Shown here: positions 49,277-60,574 of the stretch, one piece after another
Position numbering within the stretch: the stretch's first letter is position 1
How the letters are laid out: each line of letters begins with the position of its first letter
DNA from: Okapia johnstoni
Taxonomy: Eukaryota; Chordata; Mammalia; Artiodactyla; Giraffidae
Direction of reading: 5' to 3'
Length of the DNA: 64,000 bases
Assembly: GCA_024291935.2 (NCBI GenBank)
Contig: CM044312.1
Location: 75,101,001 to 75,165,000 of the forward strand
Position numbers and translations under genes: made by a program
The notes under the pieces: model-generated
Seen by the model: the letters and a program-made list of their open reading frames with translations, nothing else
Told to the model about the DNA's origin: nothing
Databases searched by the model: none

Positions 49277-49957
49277 CTGTATTGAAAAGTTAGCAAATTA
49301 TTAGCAATAAGTTAAGAAAGGACAACAGTTATCACAAGTGATAAGGTGCACAAAAAAATGGGTTGTGATATATAGAAGTTAACCCCAAATGAATATTGGA
49401 ACTGGACACTGATAACAAAAGAACAATATTATGATTTCAGAGTATTTGATAGAAAAGAGAATTATCTGAGATCTTGGTAGGATCTATAATGATTAATCTG
49501 ACATTAACAAATAATTTTTATTTTTTATTTCAGCCGTATTCAATAATATAATAAAGTTTTATCCATTTTGATCATAATGTTGCAAGAATTTTATATGAAG
49601 ATATTCCCAGTATAAATAATTTCAGAGTGAAAAATTCATTTATGAAATTGATGAGCATTCAACTTACAAAAAGGAAGTAATGGCTATCATAAATTGAGAA
49701 GACATAAGTTACACATAGAAATGACTGTAACTGATAAAGTGAAAACATGATCATAATTTATGAATTATTATTCACATTTCAGCCTTAATTCATAAACTAA
49801 TATTGTTTGTGCATTAATATGGCACTTAATACAGGGATAATAAAAGCATTCTTTACTGATGAGCAACTTGGTAAACTGTTCCTTATTCCACAGAACAGGT
49901 TTTTCTATAATTAACCATGCAGAAGAAAAATGGAGAATGATTATTATGAGAAATCTA

Positions 49958-50273
49958 CACACTATACTTGATCTTTGGAGAAGGCGATGGCACCCCACTC
50001 CAGTACTCTTGCCTGGAAAATCCCATGGACGGAGGAGCCTGGTAGGCTACAGTCCATGAGGTCGCTAAGAGTCAGACAGGACCGAGAGATTTCACTTTCA
50101 CTTTTCCCTTCCATGCACTGGAGAAGGAAATGGCAACCCACTCCAGTGTTCTTGCCTGGAGAATCCTAGGGACGGCGGAGCCTGGTGGGCTGCCGTCTAT
50201 GGGGTCGCACAGAGTCGGACACGACTGAAGTGACTTAGCAGCATACTTGATCTTAGCCAAAAGGCCGAGAAGC
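49958..50273 (-). pseudogene. U2 snRNA 5'-fragment retropseudogene, split by a SINE
   Basis: Read on the minus strand, 50273 down to 50255 gives GCTTCTCGGCCTTTTGGCT. After removing the Bov-A2, it continues AAGATCAAGTATAGTG. This is the first 35-40 nt of U2 snRNA, with only small changes. A 22-bp near-perfect direct repeat (starting AATGATTATTATGAGA) flanks the fragment at 49936-49957 and 50274-50295, showing reverse-transcribed insertion. No poly(A) is present. It is far too short to function. Confidence 0.88.
49976..50242 (+). mobile_element. Bov-A2 SINE with 12-bp target duplication
   Basis: Two BovA monomers start GGAGAAGGCGATGGC and end CGACTGAAGTGACTTAGCAGC. ATACTTGATCTT, part of the U2 fragment, is repeated at 49964-49975 and 50243-50254. 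CpGs are well kept, so it is fairly young. Confidence 0.95.
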
Positions 50274-50703
50274 AATGATTATTATGAGAGATCTAATTGA
50301 ATCAAATAAACTGTTGACATTTTATCTTTTTAAAAGAATAAGCTGAAAAACAGCTAGTGTATACAGCTCCATATATATTTTTGTTACAAATGTCAAGAAA
50401 GCACTAAAACAAAGCAGAATTCTCCTTTACTGAAGACACAGTTAATTAAACATTTCATTGAATGATTGAAGTATCATTTCCAACTCTTTCAAAATCCCTA
50501 AAATTAAAAGCCAGGTCTCTTCCAAATCCTGTTCCTTTCCTACTTAACTCCTCAAAAAGAATCCCTCTAGTCAGCATCAACACAATTCAAACATTCAACA
50601 AGCAGTAGCTGAATTATGCGTTGCTTCTTCATTTATCTAGTAGGGGTGTATTTTGGTAAAATACTGTTTATTTCCAGGTGATATGATACTTCCAAACGAA
50701 TTT

Positions 50704-50815
50704 ACTCTTTCCTTTTCTTCCCTCCTCCTCCCTCCCTTTCATCTTTCCTTCCTTGTTTCCCCCTCTACTCTCCCTCTTTTCCCCTAATACCCCAAGTCCC
50801 CACTCTCATCCCAAG
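50704..50815. repeat. Polypyrimidine tract
   Basis: About 110 bp of almost pure C/T on the plus strand (TCTTCCCTCCTCCTCCCTCC and similar). Low complexity, with no repeat family recognised. Confidence 0.85.
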
Positions 50816-51654
50816 ACCTGCTTTTACACCAGAGCAAGTGTTCTGAAGATTTAGCCTCAAAACAAAAACAAAACAAATTAACTGCATGTTTCTACAAAGG
50901 GTTGCCAAGGGTCAGAGTTAAATAAGATACTAGCTCTCTGTGGCCCCACTTGTGGAGCTTTTCTGTCATGAGTTTCTTAGCTCAGTGTTCCCGTTCTTAG
51001 AGATTAACTGACGATCTGAACTGAACATAACTGGATCAGTGAAGACTAGCATTTGCTATATGACATAGAACATGTATTATATATGACTTTCAGTCTCAAC
51101 TAAAGTTGATTTCTTAGATATTGGCATTTAAAGATTTACCAGGACTGATTCTACAATAAGATATTAGACAGATACTAATAAAGAGTAGAAGATGAATAAA
51201 AGTTATTAGTCACTATTTATTCAATTATTTTGTATATATGTGTGTATAAATATATAGTGTTAAGCCATTTTAGAAATTACAAAATGAGAATTTAAAAATA
51301 GCTGGTCATATTTAAAGGATTTTCCCATGGAATTTGTCCAGAAAAAATAAAAATAGATTCTTAACCTAAGATTTGGCTTTATTTTTCATGGTTGAATCAC
51401 TCACAAGTTGCAATTCATCACTTATTAAATATTTCATAAAACAGATACATATACTGAATCTCTAATGTGGTCAGTATATCCATATCAATTTTAAGACATG
51501 GTCAATCTGGGATCCCAAAAGATGATTGATGAGATTTCCTTAGTGTAAAGGCATATTTTCAAGACCAAGTGCTGTATCAATATTTATGCTAAATGATAGC
51601 AGAGTATAGTAGGCTATAGTAAGGTGCTCATGCACTGCTGTTATTTCTTTTTAA

Positions 51655-51730
51655 GCTTAAAAACTGTTGTATGGCAGAAACCAACACAACACTGCAAAAT
51701 TTTAAAAAATATATTTAAATTAAAAAATGG
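51655..51730 (+). repeat. Ruminant L1 3' tail fragment
   Basis: TTGTATGGCAGAAACCAACACAAC and ACACTGCAAAATTTT lead to an A-rich end. Confidence 0.6.
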
Positions 51731-52174
51731 AAAAAATTACCATATATAGTTCATAAAAATAATTCTGTACTATATAGAATATGGTGTAGCCATATACTTA
51801 GAAACTACAAATAGCATTGTTATAACTTGTAAAGTTATAGCTAAAAAGTAGAATTTCAGTATCTATTAATTAACATGTGACTACTTAAAAAAACTTTTCG
51901 TTTTGCAAAATGACATTGTCTTGAAGATAAGTAGTTGGGTTCTTAGTGCCATTTGATTTTTATTGACTGAGAATATTCTAAAATCTTGTAGTAAAGGATC
52001 TGTAATAGGAACTTACAACTATATCCACAATAATTATTTAATTTTGTAAAATACAGTTTCATGCTAATGAATTCAACACTTTCTAAATATACTTACAAAT
52101 CAGTGTCTTTGGTAAAATGGGAGTAATACATAGCCATGAAAACACTGTGAAAAATGAGCTTTGATATACAGTTT

Positions 52175-52405
52175 TCCACAACCTGGAGGTTGAGGTGCTG
52201 ACCCTCTATGAAGTTGAAAATCCTCATATAACTTATACTCAGCCCTTTATATACAAGGTTGCTCTGTGTACGCAGTTCCATACCCCTGGATTCAACCAAC
52301 TGTGGATTGTGTAGCATTATATATTTACTATTGAAAAAAATATGCATTTAAATCTCCATGCAGATCAAACACATATTGTTCAAGGGTCAATGTATATAGA
52401 ACCAC
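52175..52405 (+). mobile_element. Tigger/MER2-like DNA transposon relic
   Basis: CATACCCCTGGATTCAACCAAC, TTGAAAATCCTCATATAAC and TTGTTCAAGGGTCAATG are signature text of pogo/Tigger-type elements. Diverged, with approximate ends. Confidence 0.5.
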
Positions 52406-53129
52406 TTCTAATACATACTAAATTTTTGAAAGTTACTTTTTTTCTTGTTGATCCTGCTGTGTTGACTGCTATTGATTTTCATGTATACAATAAAGTAACA
52501 TAGAAATATTAAAAGTTTGTGAAAGAAAACAAGTTAGAAAATAAAAAGACCTAGGAAGTAAAACATTTGTTTATTTTACAGTAGTTGCTTGTATCCTAAT
52601 TTGGATGCCATAGGTATGAATTTAGTTTATATAATTTCTAAGAATTTAAATCCAGATATATTTATTTACCATTTCTATAGTTAAACTTTGATATTTTATG
52701 TATTGAATATAGACAGAACAAACAAAAACACTTCTATAAAAATAAAACACATCAGCTCAAATCTAAAAAGCAGAATGTCAATAAAAAATTTGATAAACCT
52801 AAGAGGCAAAATTAGTTTTTAACTGATATGCTTAAATCTAAGTGGTCCTTGATAAGTGATACTATTGGTTTTAACTTTTACAAATTTTTAACAACATAGA
52901 CTTATTTCCTTCTCTGTTTCTATTCCATCTAGAAACAGTTCTAAAATGCTTCCTCAGAAGCCATGAAAGCACACTGGGTTTGCTCTTTAGCTCACAGTAT
53001 GGCAGAGAAGAGAGGCCAACAATTACTGTAAAGAACATAGGAGCTTTAGTAAAAGAGATCATCAAAAGTTACAGTAGTTTTATGACATATAAGCATAAAT
53101 GTGGTTAAGGAAGTCTTAAAGGGAAATCT

Positions 53130-53240
53130 ATAAGCAACTACAATACAATGTATTCATAAGTCACCATGATGTAAATCTTAAATATCTTATAATTTTATAA
53201 GTCCATTATACCTCAATAAATGAAATTAAAAAATAAAAAA
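53130..53240 (+). repeat. L1-type 3' end
   Basis: TCCATTATACCTCAATAAATG followed by an A-rich stretch is a common L1 terminus. Confidence 0.45.
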
Positions 53241-53930
53241 TTAAGCTGTACATAAACATGAGCATACTAAGGAAACATCCTCACATTTGAATCTAAATTT
53301 GGAGTTTAAATCTACTTTACTTTTATATGTTTATCAATATGTTACATTAAATGCTCTGATATTTAAGGTATTACAAAAATGTTTTTATTTCCATTATTAA
53401 ATAAGATGAAAATATCATGATGTTATAATCAGAGCACTGAATGTGGGCAAAATTACAATACTTGTTTCGTGCTTGAGATTCTTGAACTACAAAAACACTG
53501 AGATACTAAACGTGTGTTGTTTTAAGGTATTAAATTTGTGGTAACTTGTTACTCATCAACAAAAAATTAATATCAAGATAAAAGCTGCATTCTGAGTTTT
53601 CTGTGCACACAATATATAGGGATATTATCTTGGTATCAAAACCAGTGGAATAGTTGTGCTTATAGTACTTAACCACAGTGATTGAGCAGCGATAAAGGGT
53701 AGGAGATAAAGGGAAAATAGGCTATGAACAGAAAACCTGATGCCCTTCATAAATGAAGAGCAAGAGCTCTGTGTATCAGTTCTGCATCGCTGGGGTTCTA
53801 GTATAATGTGTGTAGCAAGTACATGGCATCTAGGCTACACTAAATTTGTAAATGAATGAATCATGAATGGATGAAAACTGAAGTGTCTAATTTTCAGTTT
53901 TGAAAGTTTGAAGTGTCTCATTTTCTCTAC

Positions 53931-54003
53931 ATGGGCTAATGCCTGGCGTGTTGCAGTCCATGGTGTCACAAAAAGTCAGACACGACTGAGCGACTGAACT
54001 AAA
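53931..54003 (+). repeat. BovB/BovA 3' tail fragment
   Basis: GCCTGGCGTGTTGCAGTCCATGG and GTCAGACACGACTGAGCGAC, ending ACTGAACTAAA. About 70 bp remain. Confidence 0.8.
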
Positions 54004-54099
54004 TGCATCAGTTACAGCGATGTTAAAAATCATAGATTTGTATCGTATTCTGTTCTTGGAAAATGCCTGTAAAGTTATATTAACACAATGAATCTTAAA

Positions 54100-54235
54100 A
54101 TTAAAAATACAAAAAGGAAACCGTCTATTCTACATGAATAAAGTAAGGTTTTGTGAGGTTAACTGCTCAAGACAACACCTAATATATGGTAATGCTAGAG
54201 TGGAGCCCACACTCCAAATGAATAGGTTAGAGATG
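54100..54235 (+). repeat. MIR SINE fragment
   Basis: AAAGTAAGGTTTTGTGAGGTTAAC and GGTAATGCTAGAGTGGAGCCC match the MIR second half. Confidence 0.5.
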
Positions 54236-54490
54236 AGCCTCCTGTTAGGCTAGGGCGAGGGAACCTGGTGTGGGATGAGAAAGGATGGGTTGGGGAGCTG
54301 CATACATAGCCCTTTCCTTTCTCATTCAGTTGCAGAGGGGAGAGTGATGAGAGACATTACAATTAGGCCATTAAAAGGAGAAACTACCAGGATGTAAAAA
54401 ATGTTGGGGAGTCAGTATCTCTCAGTCAATACTGAGGAGAGGAAACATTTTGGGTTTAGGCAGCTTGTGGATTAAATGGCAGCATTTAAT

Positions 54491-54725
54491 CTGTTTTTAA
54501 ATTTATTTTTAATTTGAGGATAATTGCTTTACAATGTTGTATTGGTTTCTGCCATACAACACTGTGAATTAGCTATAAGTATACATATATCCCTTCCCTC
54601 TTGAACCTTCCCACCACCCCCCATTCCATCCCTACAGGTTGTCACCGAATATGGGACTGAGCTCCTTGTATTATACAGCAAGTTCCTACTAGATCATCTA
54701 CATGGTAATGCATACATTTTAAATA
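54491..54725 (-). repeat. Ruminant L1 3' end
   Basis: TAATTGCTTTACAATGTTGTATTGG, GTTTCTGCCATACAACACTG and CAGGTTGTCACCGAATATGGG form the reverse complement of the L1 3' UTR. Confidence 0.8.
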
Positions 54726-55924
54726 GCATTAAATCTGAAGCTATAAGTGATTACTTGGGAAAGACTCTGCTTGTTTTGTCACTATAGTTTCCATTTTTCT
54801 ATTGATGCATAAATGTCTATGACTTATTTATACCTTTATCAGCCATTACAAAGATGAAATTGTTACCTTTTCAGTATTACAGATTTTATCTTTTTTGTAT
54901 TTTAGCATTTGTGTTACTATGTCATATGTATCTGTTAAGTGAATACGTAATATTAATATTTATATATCTTAGTATGCTAATCTATAAAGAATGAAGTATA
55001 TACAGGCCTGATAACATAATATTATAATCACCACTATTTGGGGGAGTAGTTGTTTTGATTTGGAGAGAAAAGGTCTGAATTTGCTGAGTCACTTTAGGAA
55101 TACTATAAATAAAATCCAGGTGTCCAGATTACAGGCTAAACCTGGTCTCATCAAAATCAATTTGCTCTAGTAAAAGAGGTATTCAACACAGTTCAACAGA
55201 TTCTACCATCCAGTATATGTTAGGGAATATTTTTCACTAGAGAGTTGCTTAATATAATTACTTTGGTTATATTCATTACTCTTATTTTTAAAAACTGTTA
55301 CTATAATACTATCTGAAATTAAGAATAAATATTATATGTTATTAGGTGGCCAGGCTAAGAATAAACATTCCTCTGAAATTGTGCTTTAAACAAAAAGTGA
55401 GCTGCTTTTATTTATTGTCATCTAGTTTTCTACTGCATAAATTTATAGAACTTTTGGCTGTATGTTTCAAAATAGATGACTTTGAACTAAAAAATTCTAT
55501 TTGGTGTTTCTACATTGTACCAATATTATATGTATTATATTACTTGCTTTCAATTTCTTCGGTAACATCTTCAGGGATAGAAGGGAAAAACAGTAACTAA
55601 CATTTATAGAGTTTCTCCTACTTTGCATTTTTAAATCATCTCTATAACTTTTCATGTTAGGCATCGTCCATACCATTTCAGGACAAAGCAGCTGAGACTG
55701 CGGGAGGATAGAAATTTGGTCAGGTTGGCTAGCAAGTAAAACAACCAAGATTAGAGCCCAGTTTTCTTCTTGAGTCCCACATTCTTGTTCTTTCTATATA
55801 CTTTTGCTCATCACTCTAATTGTCAAAAAATATTCTAGAAGATAATTTTAGAAAATATTCTAGAAGTCTTTTCTCTTTTAATTGAATCTCATTTCTTATT
55901 ATCCATTTTCCAAGATGAAATCAT

Positions 55925-55953
55925 ATACTATATATATATATATATATATATAT
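55925..55953. repeat. (TA)n microsatellite
   Basis: About 29 bp of TA repeat. Confidence 0.9.
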
Positions 55954-56122
55954 CCTTATATTTAATATTAATATCACCAAATTACCCTCCTTAACCTGTA
56001 AGTTAAACATCTTGAATGTCTTTACCCTCTCCTTACAGAATCAATCATTAATTTCGTTAATTTTAATTTATTAAGAAAAACAGAAAAATGTGTTCATCCA
56101 TCCCCAGTTAAAAGCATATCCA

Positions 56123-56219
56123 TGAATCCATGGCTGATTCATGTCGATGTATGGCAAAAACTACTACAATATTGTAAAGTAATTAGCCCCCAACTAAAAA
56201 TAAAAAAAAAAAAAAAAAA
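56123..56219 (+). mobile_element. Truncated L1 3' end with poly(A) and target duplication
   Basis: CTACTACAATATTGTAAAGTAATTAGCCCC followed by an A-run of about 19. AGCATATCCA is repeated at 56113-56122 and 56220-56229. It is a short, recent-looking insertion. Confidence 0.88.
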
Positions 56220-56846
56220 AGCATATCCAATAATGTCACTTAATGGCAGGATCACATTTCTACAAGCAATATTTATCTTGACAGATGTCAGGGAAAGTGA
56301 CGATGTGAATGAGGAACTAGTCCCAACAGTAAATACTTCCTTTGTCACTGAGGAAGTGAATGCAAGTTTTCACTAAAATATACAAGGAAGAAATGATTTT
56401 AGAAGAGATTCAACTCAAATATGATTTTTTATATAGTTGTATACTCTGTTTATTTCTAAGATACTTTGAGGGGCTTACAATGAGAAACTCTATCAAATAT
56501 TTACAACATATTTGGACAGTTAATAAGAGTGAAAGAGAAAAAGCCATTCAGAATGGGAAGGGAGAAATTTGGGGTCAAGACCCGCTTGCTAGAATCTGTT
56601 CAGTTTCCCAGAACTTGCAGCATTTAGGATGGAAAACACATGTTCTCAAAGGGACAACAGACACTTTCTCTTGGTGTTCCATAAGAAAGAGAAACAACGA
56701 CATAAGTGTCTTAACTTTCAAACACCTGACCTTAAAAAAAAGTTTTCTCATGAAGTGTTCCTAAACAATGCTGGAGACATGTCGTGTGTGTTACCTGTAA
56801 TTTATCTAACTGCATGAAGTAGAGTTCACCACATTTTTGCCTTGGT

Positions 56847-58700
56847 TCAGTTCAGTTGCTCAGTTGTGTCCGATTCTTTGTGACCCCATGTACCACAGCA
56901 CACCAGGCCTCCTCGTCCATCACCAACTCCCAGAGTTTACCCAAACTCATGTCCATTGAGTTGGTGATGCCATCCAACCATCTCATCCTCTGTTGTCCCC
57001 TTCTCCTCCTGTCTTCAATCTTTCCCAACATCAGGGTTTTTTCCAATGAGTCAGCTCTTTGCTTCAGGTGGGCAACATATTGGAGTTTCAGCTTCAACAT
57101 CAGTCCTTCCAATGAACACCCAGGACTGATCTCCATTAGGATGGACTGGTTGGATCTCCTTGCAGTCCAAGGGACTCTCAAGAGTCTTCTCCAGCACCAC
57201 AGTTCAAAAGCCTCTATTCTTCAGCGCTCAGCTTTCTTTATAGTCCAACTCTCACATCCATACATGACTACTGGAAAAACCATAGCCTTGACTGGACCTC
57301 TGTTGGCAAAGTAATGTCTCTGCTTTTTAATATGCTGTCTAGGTTGGTCATAACTTTCCTTCCAAGGAGTACACGTCTTTTAATTTCATGGCTGCAATCA
57401 CGATCAGCAGTGATTTTGGAGCCCCCCAAAAATAAAGTCTGACACTGTTTCCACTGTTTCCTCATATATTTGCCATGATGTGATGGGACCAGATACCTTT
57501 GATCTTAGTTTTCTGAATGTTGAGCTTTAAGCCAACTTTTTCACTCTCCTCTTTCACTTTCATCAAGAGGCTCTTTAGTACTTCTTCAATTTCTGCCATA
57601 AGGGTGGTGTCATCTGCATATCTGAGGTTATTGATATTTCTCCTGGCAATCTTGATTCCAGCTTGTGCTTCATCCAGCCCAGTGTTTCTCGTGATGTACT
57701 CTGCATATAAGTTAAAGAATACAGTGACAATATACAGCCTTGACATACTCCTTTTTCTATTTGGAACCAGTCTGTTGTTCCATGTCCAGTTCTAACTGTT
57801 GCTTCCTGACCTGCATACAGGTTTCTCAAGAGGTAGGTCAGGTGGTCTAGTATTCCCATCTCTTTCAGAATTTTCCACAGTTTATTGTGATCCACCCAGT
57901 CAAAGGCTTTGGCATAGTCAATAAAGCAGAAATAGTTGTTTTTCTGGAACTCTCTTGCTTTTTCGATGATCCAGCGGATGTTAGTAATTTGATCTCTGGT
58001 TCCTCTGCCTTTTCTAAAACCAGCTTGAACATCTGGAAGTTCACAGATCACGTATTGCTGAAGCCTGGCTTGGAGAATTTTGAGCATTACTTTGCTAGCG
58101 TGTGAGATGAGTGCACTTGTGTGGTAGTTTGAAAATTCTTTGTCATTGCCTTTCTTTGGTATTGTAATGAAAACTGACATTTTCCAGTCCTTTGGCCACT
58201 GCTGCATTTTCCAAATTTGCTGGCATATTGAGTGCAGCACTTTCACAGTACCATCTTCCAGGATTTGAAATAGCTCAACTGGAATTCCATCACCTCCGCT
58301 AGCTTTGTTCGTAGTGATGCTTTCTAAGGCCCACTTGACTTCACATTCCAGGATGTCTGGCTCTTGGTGAGTGATCACACCATCGTGATCATCTGGGTCA
58401 TGAAGATCTATTTTGTACAGTTCTTCTGTGCATTCTAGTCACATCTTCTTAATATCTTCTGCTTCTGATAGGTCCATACCATTTCTGTTGTTTATTGAGA
58501 CCATCTTTGCATGAAATATTCCCTTGGTATCTCTAATTTTCTTGAAGAGATCTCTAATTTTCCCATTCTATTGTTTTCCTCTATTTCTTTGCACTGATCA
58601 CTGAGGAAGGTTTTCTTATCTCTCCTTGCTGTTCTTTGGAACTCTACATTCAAATGGGTATATCTTTCCTTTTCTCCTTTGCTTTTTGCAGTTCCCCTTT
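56847..58700 (-). mobile_element. BovB LINE, 5'-truncated, longest copy
   Basis: The copy runs from the region before the RT (near 58700) through the RT to the 3' end (near 56850). A 267-codon open stretch (57575-58378) covers most RT blocks: AGFRKGRGTRDQITNIRW, FIDYAKAFDWVDHNKLWKIL and QGCILS. YADDTTLMA follows in another frame near 57615-57590, and the C-terminal text is at 56852-57181. It has lost the endonuclease and is frame-broken, so it is not active. Confidence 0.95.
57575..58378 (-). pseudogene. BovB reverse transcriptase, 267-codon open fragment
   Basis: The frame starts MITHQEPDILECEVKWALES. It contains RT block 1-5 text, including the first catalytic Asp (FIDYAKAFD). It then shifts frame just after QGCILS, so the second catalytic motif (YADD) is read in the overlapping frame 57462-57746. 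A single frameshift therefore separates the two halves of the active site. It is a dead retrotransposon fragment, not a host gene. Confidence 0.9.
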
Positions 58701-59264
58701 ATTTGATATACCACATGTGAGCACAGCAGTGTGGTCTCAAATAAAGATGATAGAATGTGTTTTGTTTTTTTTTTTAAATTGGTGTACCTTATTTCATTAT
58801 GGTTAAACTTTTTTCAGAATTCAGCTTTGAATCAGGCAAAACCATTAAAAAAACTCTCAAAAAGGAAGCTTCAATGATTTCAATGGTGCTCATATCACCT
58901 GTCAAATTAAATTCAGGATTATTTAAAATGATCTGGCTCTAATTTTGATTCCTTTTATGACCTGGTCCTAACTTTGATCCCTTTTTGTACTCTATTGTAG
59001 CAAAACAAAATTTAAAAAAATAACATAAGCCAAACAAAATTAGAACAAAAAAACTCCAAAAAATAACCCACTTCCTGAAATGATCAAATATTGAAAGGAA
59101 ATAAAAATCAGTAATCATGGTCTAATGGCTAAAATCAAGACTCAATATTATATGCTGCCTCATTATCTAGTTTAATTAGTAGGGTCTTAAATGGTCTAAT
59201 CCCAAGATCCCCTTCCCTCTCCGGTGGATATAAAGACTCCTCACCAAGTAGCACTCCTTATCAA

Positions 59265-59445
59265 GTGATCTGGGCTTCCCTGGTGGCTTAGATGGTAAAG
59301 AATCTGCCAGAGACTCCGTTTCAACCCCTAGGTTGAGAAGATCCTCTGGCGAAGGAAATGGTAACCCTCCCCTTGAACAGAGGAACCTGGGTGGGCTAAA
59401 GTTCATGGGTTGCAAACAGCCAGATATGACTGAGCGATTCACACT
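59265..59445 (+). mobile_element. Bov-tA SINE
   Basis: Head GGGCTTCCCTGGTGGCTTAG, then the BovA body to CAGATATGACTGAGCGATTC. Diverged. Confidence 0.88.
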
Positions 59446-60483
59446 TCTACTTTTCATCAAGGGGATCCAGTCCAATTTCTGCTTATCCCTGAGCAGGTGG
59501 GACTCAGTTTCCTCCAAGTCTATACAATTATTCAACCAAGCCAATAATCACATCATCCTGAAAGAACCAGGGGCAGTCCAACTTTTTGACACTAAAATGC
59601 TGGCCTTGCAGAGCTGTTTATTCTATTCCTGAGTACAACCCCCATATTGCCTCTATATTTTAGGGAAATAAAAAACATCATGGCAGCATTTTTTCACTGC
59701 GGTATGTAGTATTGTTTACAATATTGAAAAGGGGAAGTCAGCACAAATGTTTAGCAACTGAGGAATGGTGGATATAGATGATTAAGTATCTATAAAAATA
59801 ATTAAACTTATGCTTATGAAGAACTTTTGATATAACAGGAAAATGTCTTTGTTAGGTAAACTCAAAATTTGGATAAGGCTTGTAGATATTTTAATACCAT
59901 CATATTAATGTTGATTTTTGGTTTTGATCACTTTTTGTGGTTAGATGTTAACATTAGTGAAACTGGGTAAAGAGTGGGCAAAAGAACTGATCATTCTATT
60001 TTCTGAGAGTCCAAACTTTTTCTCAAAATAGAAAGTTTAAATTGTCTGTCATATGGTTAATTTAAACAAGAGCACAAACAAATAAACAAAAACAGCAAAA
60101 CTGATAATGTTCAAATTTACAAGGTATAGGGGAATTTATTCCTTGGTAAAATTTAAGTTAGTTTCTGTGTAAGAATGTTTTATGGTCCTATGACCACATT
60201 ACTCAACAGTGCAATAATTATGGAGCATTTACTATTATGCACATCAAAAATGAAGATATAGAATGATCTAAATATAAACCATTTATTAATGTATCATATT
60301 AATAATTATGGCATTATTTTTTATATTTAAATACATACCCTGATCATTTTTTGAAATTTTCCAATAGACAGTTTTTGACAGAAAAATGCATTTTCTTAAA
60401 TTTAATGTCACCCAGACAAATTCAAATACATATCTCAATCTGATATTAAAGTAAAAAGAACTAGATTATTTGATTTCTTTTAC

Positions 60484-60574
60484 CTGAAACTGTGTGATCC
60501 TTAGAGTCTCTTGTTATTTTTATCCTTGCATGAGGAAAGATGTAGTGCACAGTTTTCCCATCCATCTGTATAAT
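60484..60574 (-). CDS. PCLO: PCLO coding exon: segment preceding the PDZ domain
   Basis: This 91-nt exon encodes 30 residues plus one base. It opens [17 protein letters not shown] and closes [11 protein letters not shown], the stretch leading into the Piccolo PDZ domain. The acceptor reads ...TCTTAG before ATTATACAG and the donor is CAG followed by GTAAAA. It starts in phase 0 and leaves a lone G that pairs with GT of the next exon to make the first Gly of GNGLG. No frame break is visible. Confidence 0.93.

Larger units (their letters stand above)
49277..60483. other. PCLO 11-kb intron before the PDZ exons
   Basis: It holds the U2/Bov-A2 nest, a pyrimidine tract, a Tigger-like relic, L1 ends, a MIR, a BovB and a Bov-tA. 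Stretches 50820-51650, 52410-53120, 53250-53930, 54740-56110, 56230-56840, 58710-59260 and 59450-60480 show nothing I can name. Confidence 0.55.
528..60574 (-). other. PCLO: PCLO (Piccolo) gene body, internal part with nine coding pieces
   Basis: Nine minus-strand coding pieces read in order give the C-terminal third of Piccolo: pre-PDZ segment, PDZ domain, Ser/Pro-rich linker and most of the C2A domain. Piccolo is a very large scaffold of the presynaptic cytomatrix. Its PDZ domain is reported to bind cAMP-GEFII, and its C2A domain is a low-affinity Ca2+ sensor. Identity rests on recognising the protein sequence. RIM proteins share the PDZ plus C2A layout but differ in sequence, and Bassoon lacks both domains. 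Intron phases from 5' to 3' are 1, 1, 2, 1, 0, 2, 2, each compatible with its neighbour. The long Zn-finger and central exons lie upstream beyond 64000, and the rest of C2A, the tail and C2B lie downstream below position 1. Two expected segments were not found; see the entries at 1463-1508 and 12238-20749. Confidence 0.93.

Noticed and set aside
50255..50273. Functional U2 snRNA gene
   Set aside because: Only the first 35-40 nt of U2 exist and they are interrupted by a SINE. No snRNA promoter elements are visible.
57462..58378. Reverse transcriptase with YADD as a retron or other novel RT system
   Set aside because: Sequence and 3' end match the BovB RTE retrotransposon, with other copies in the same window.
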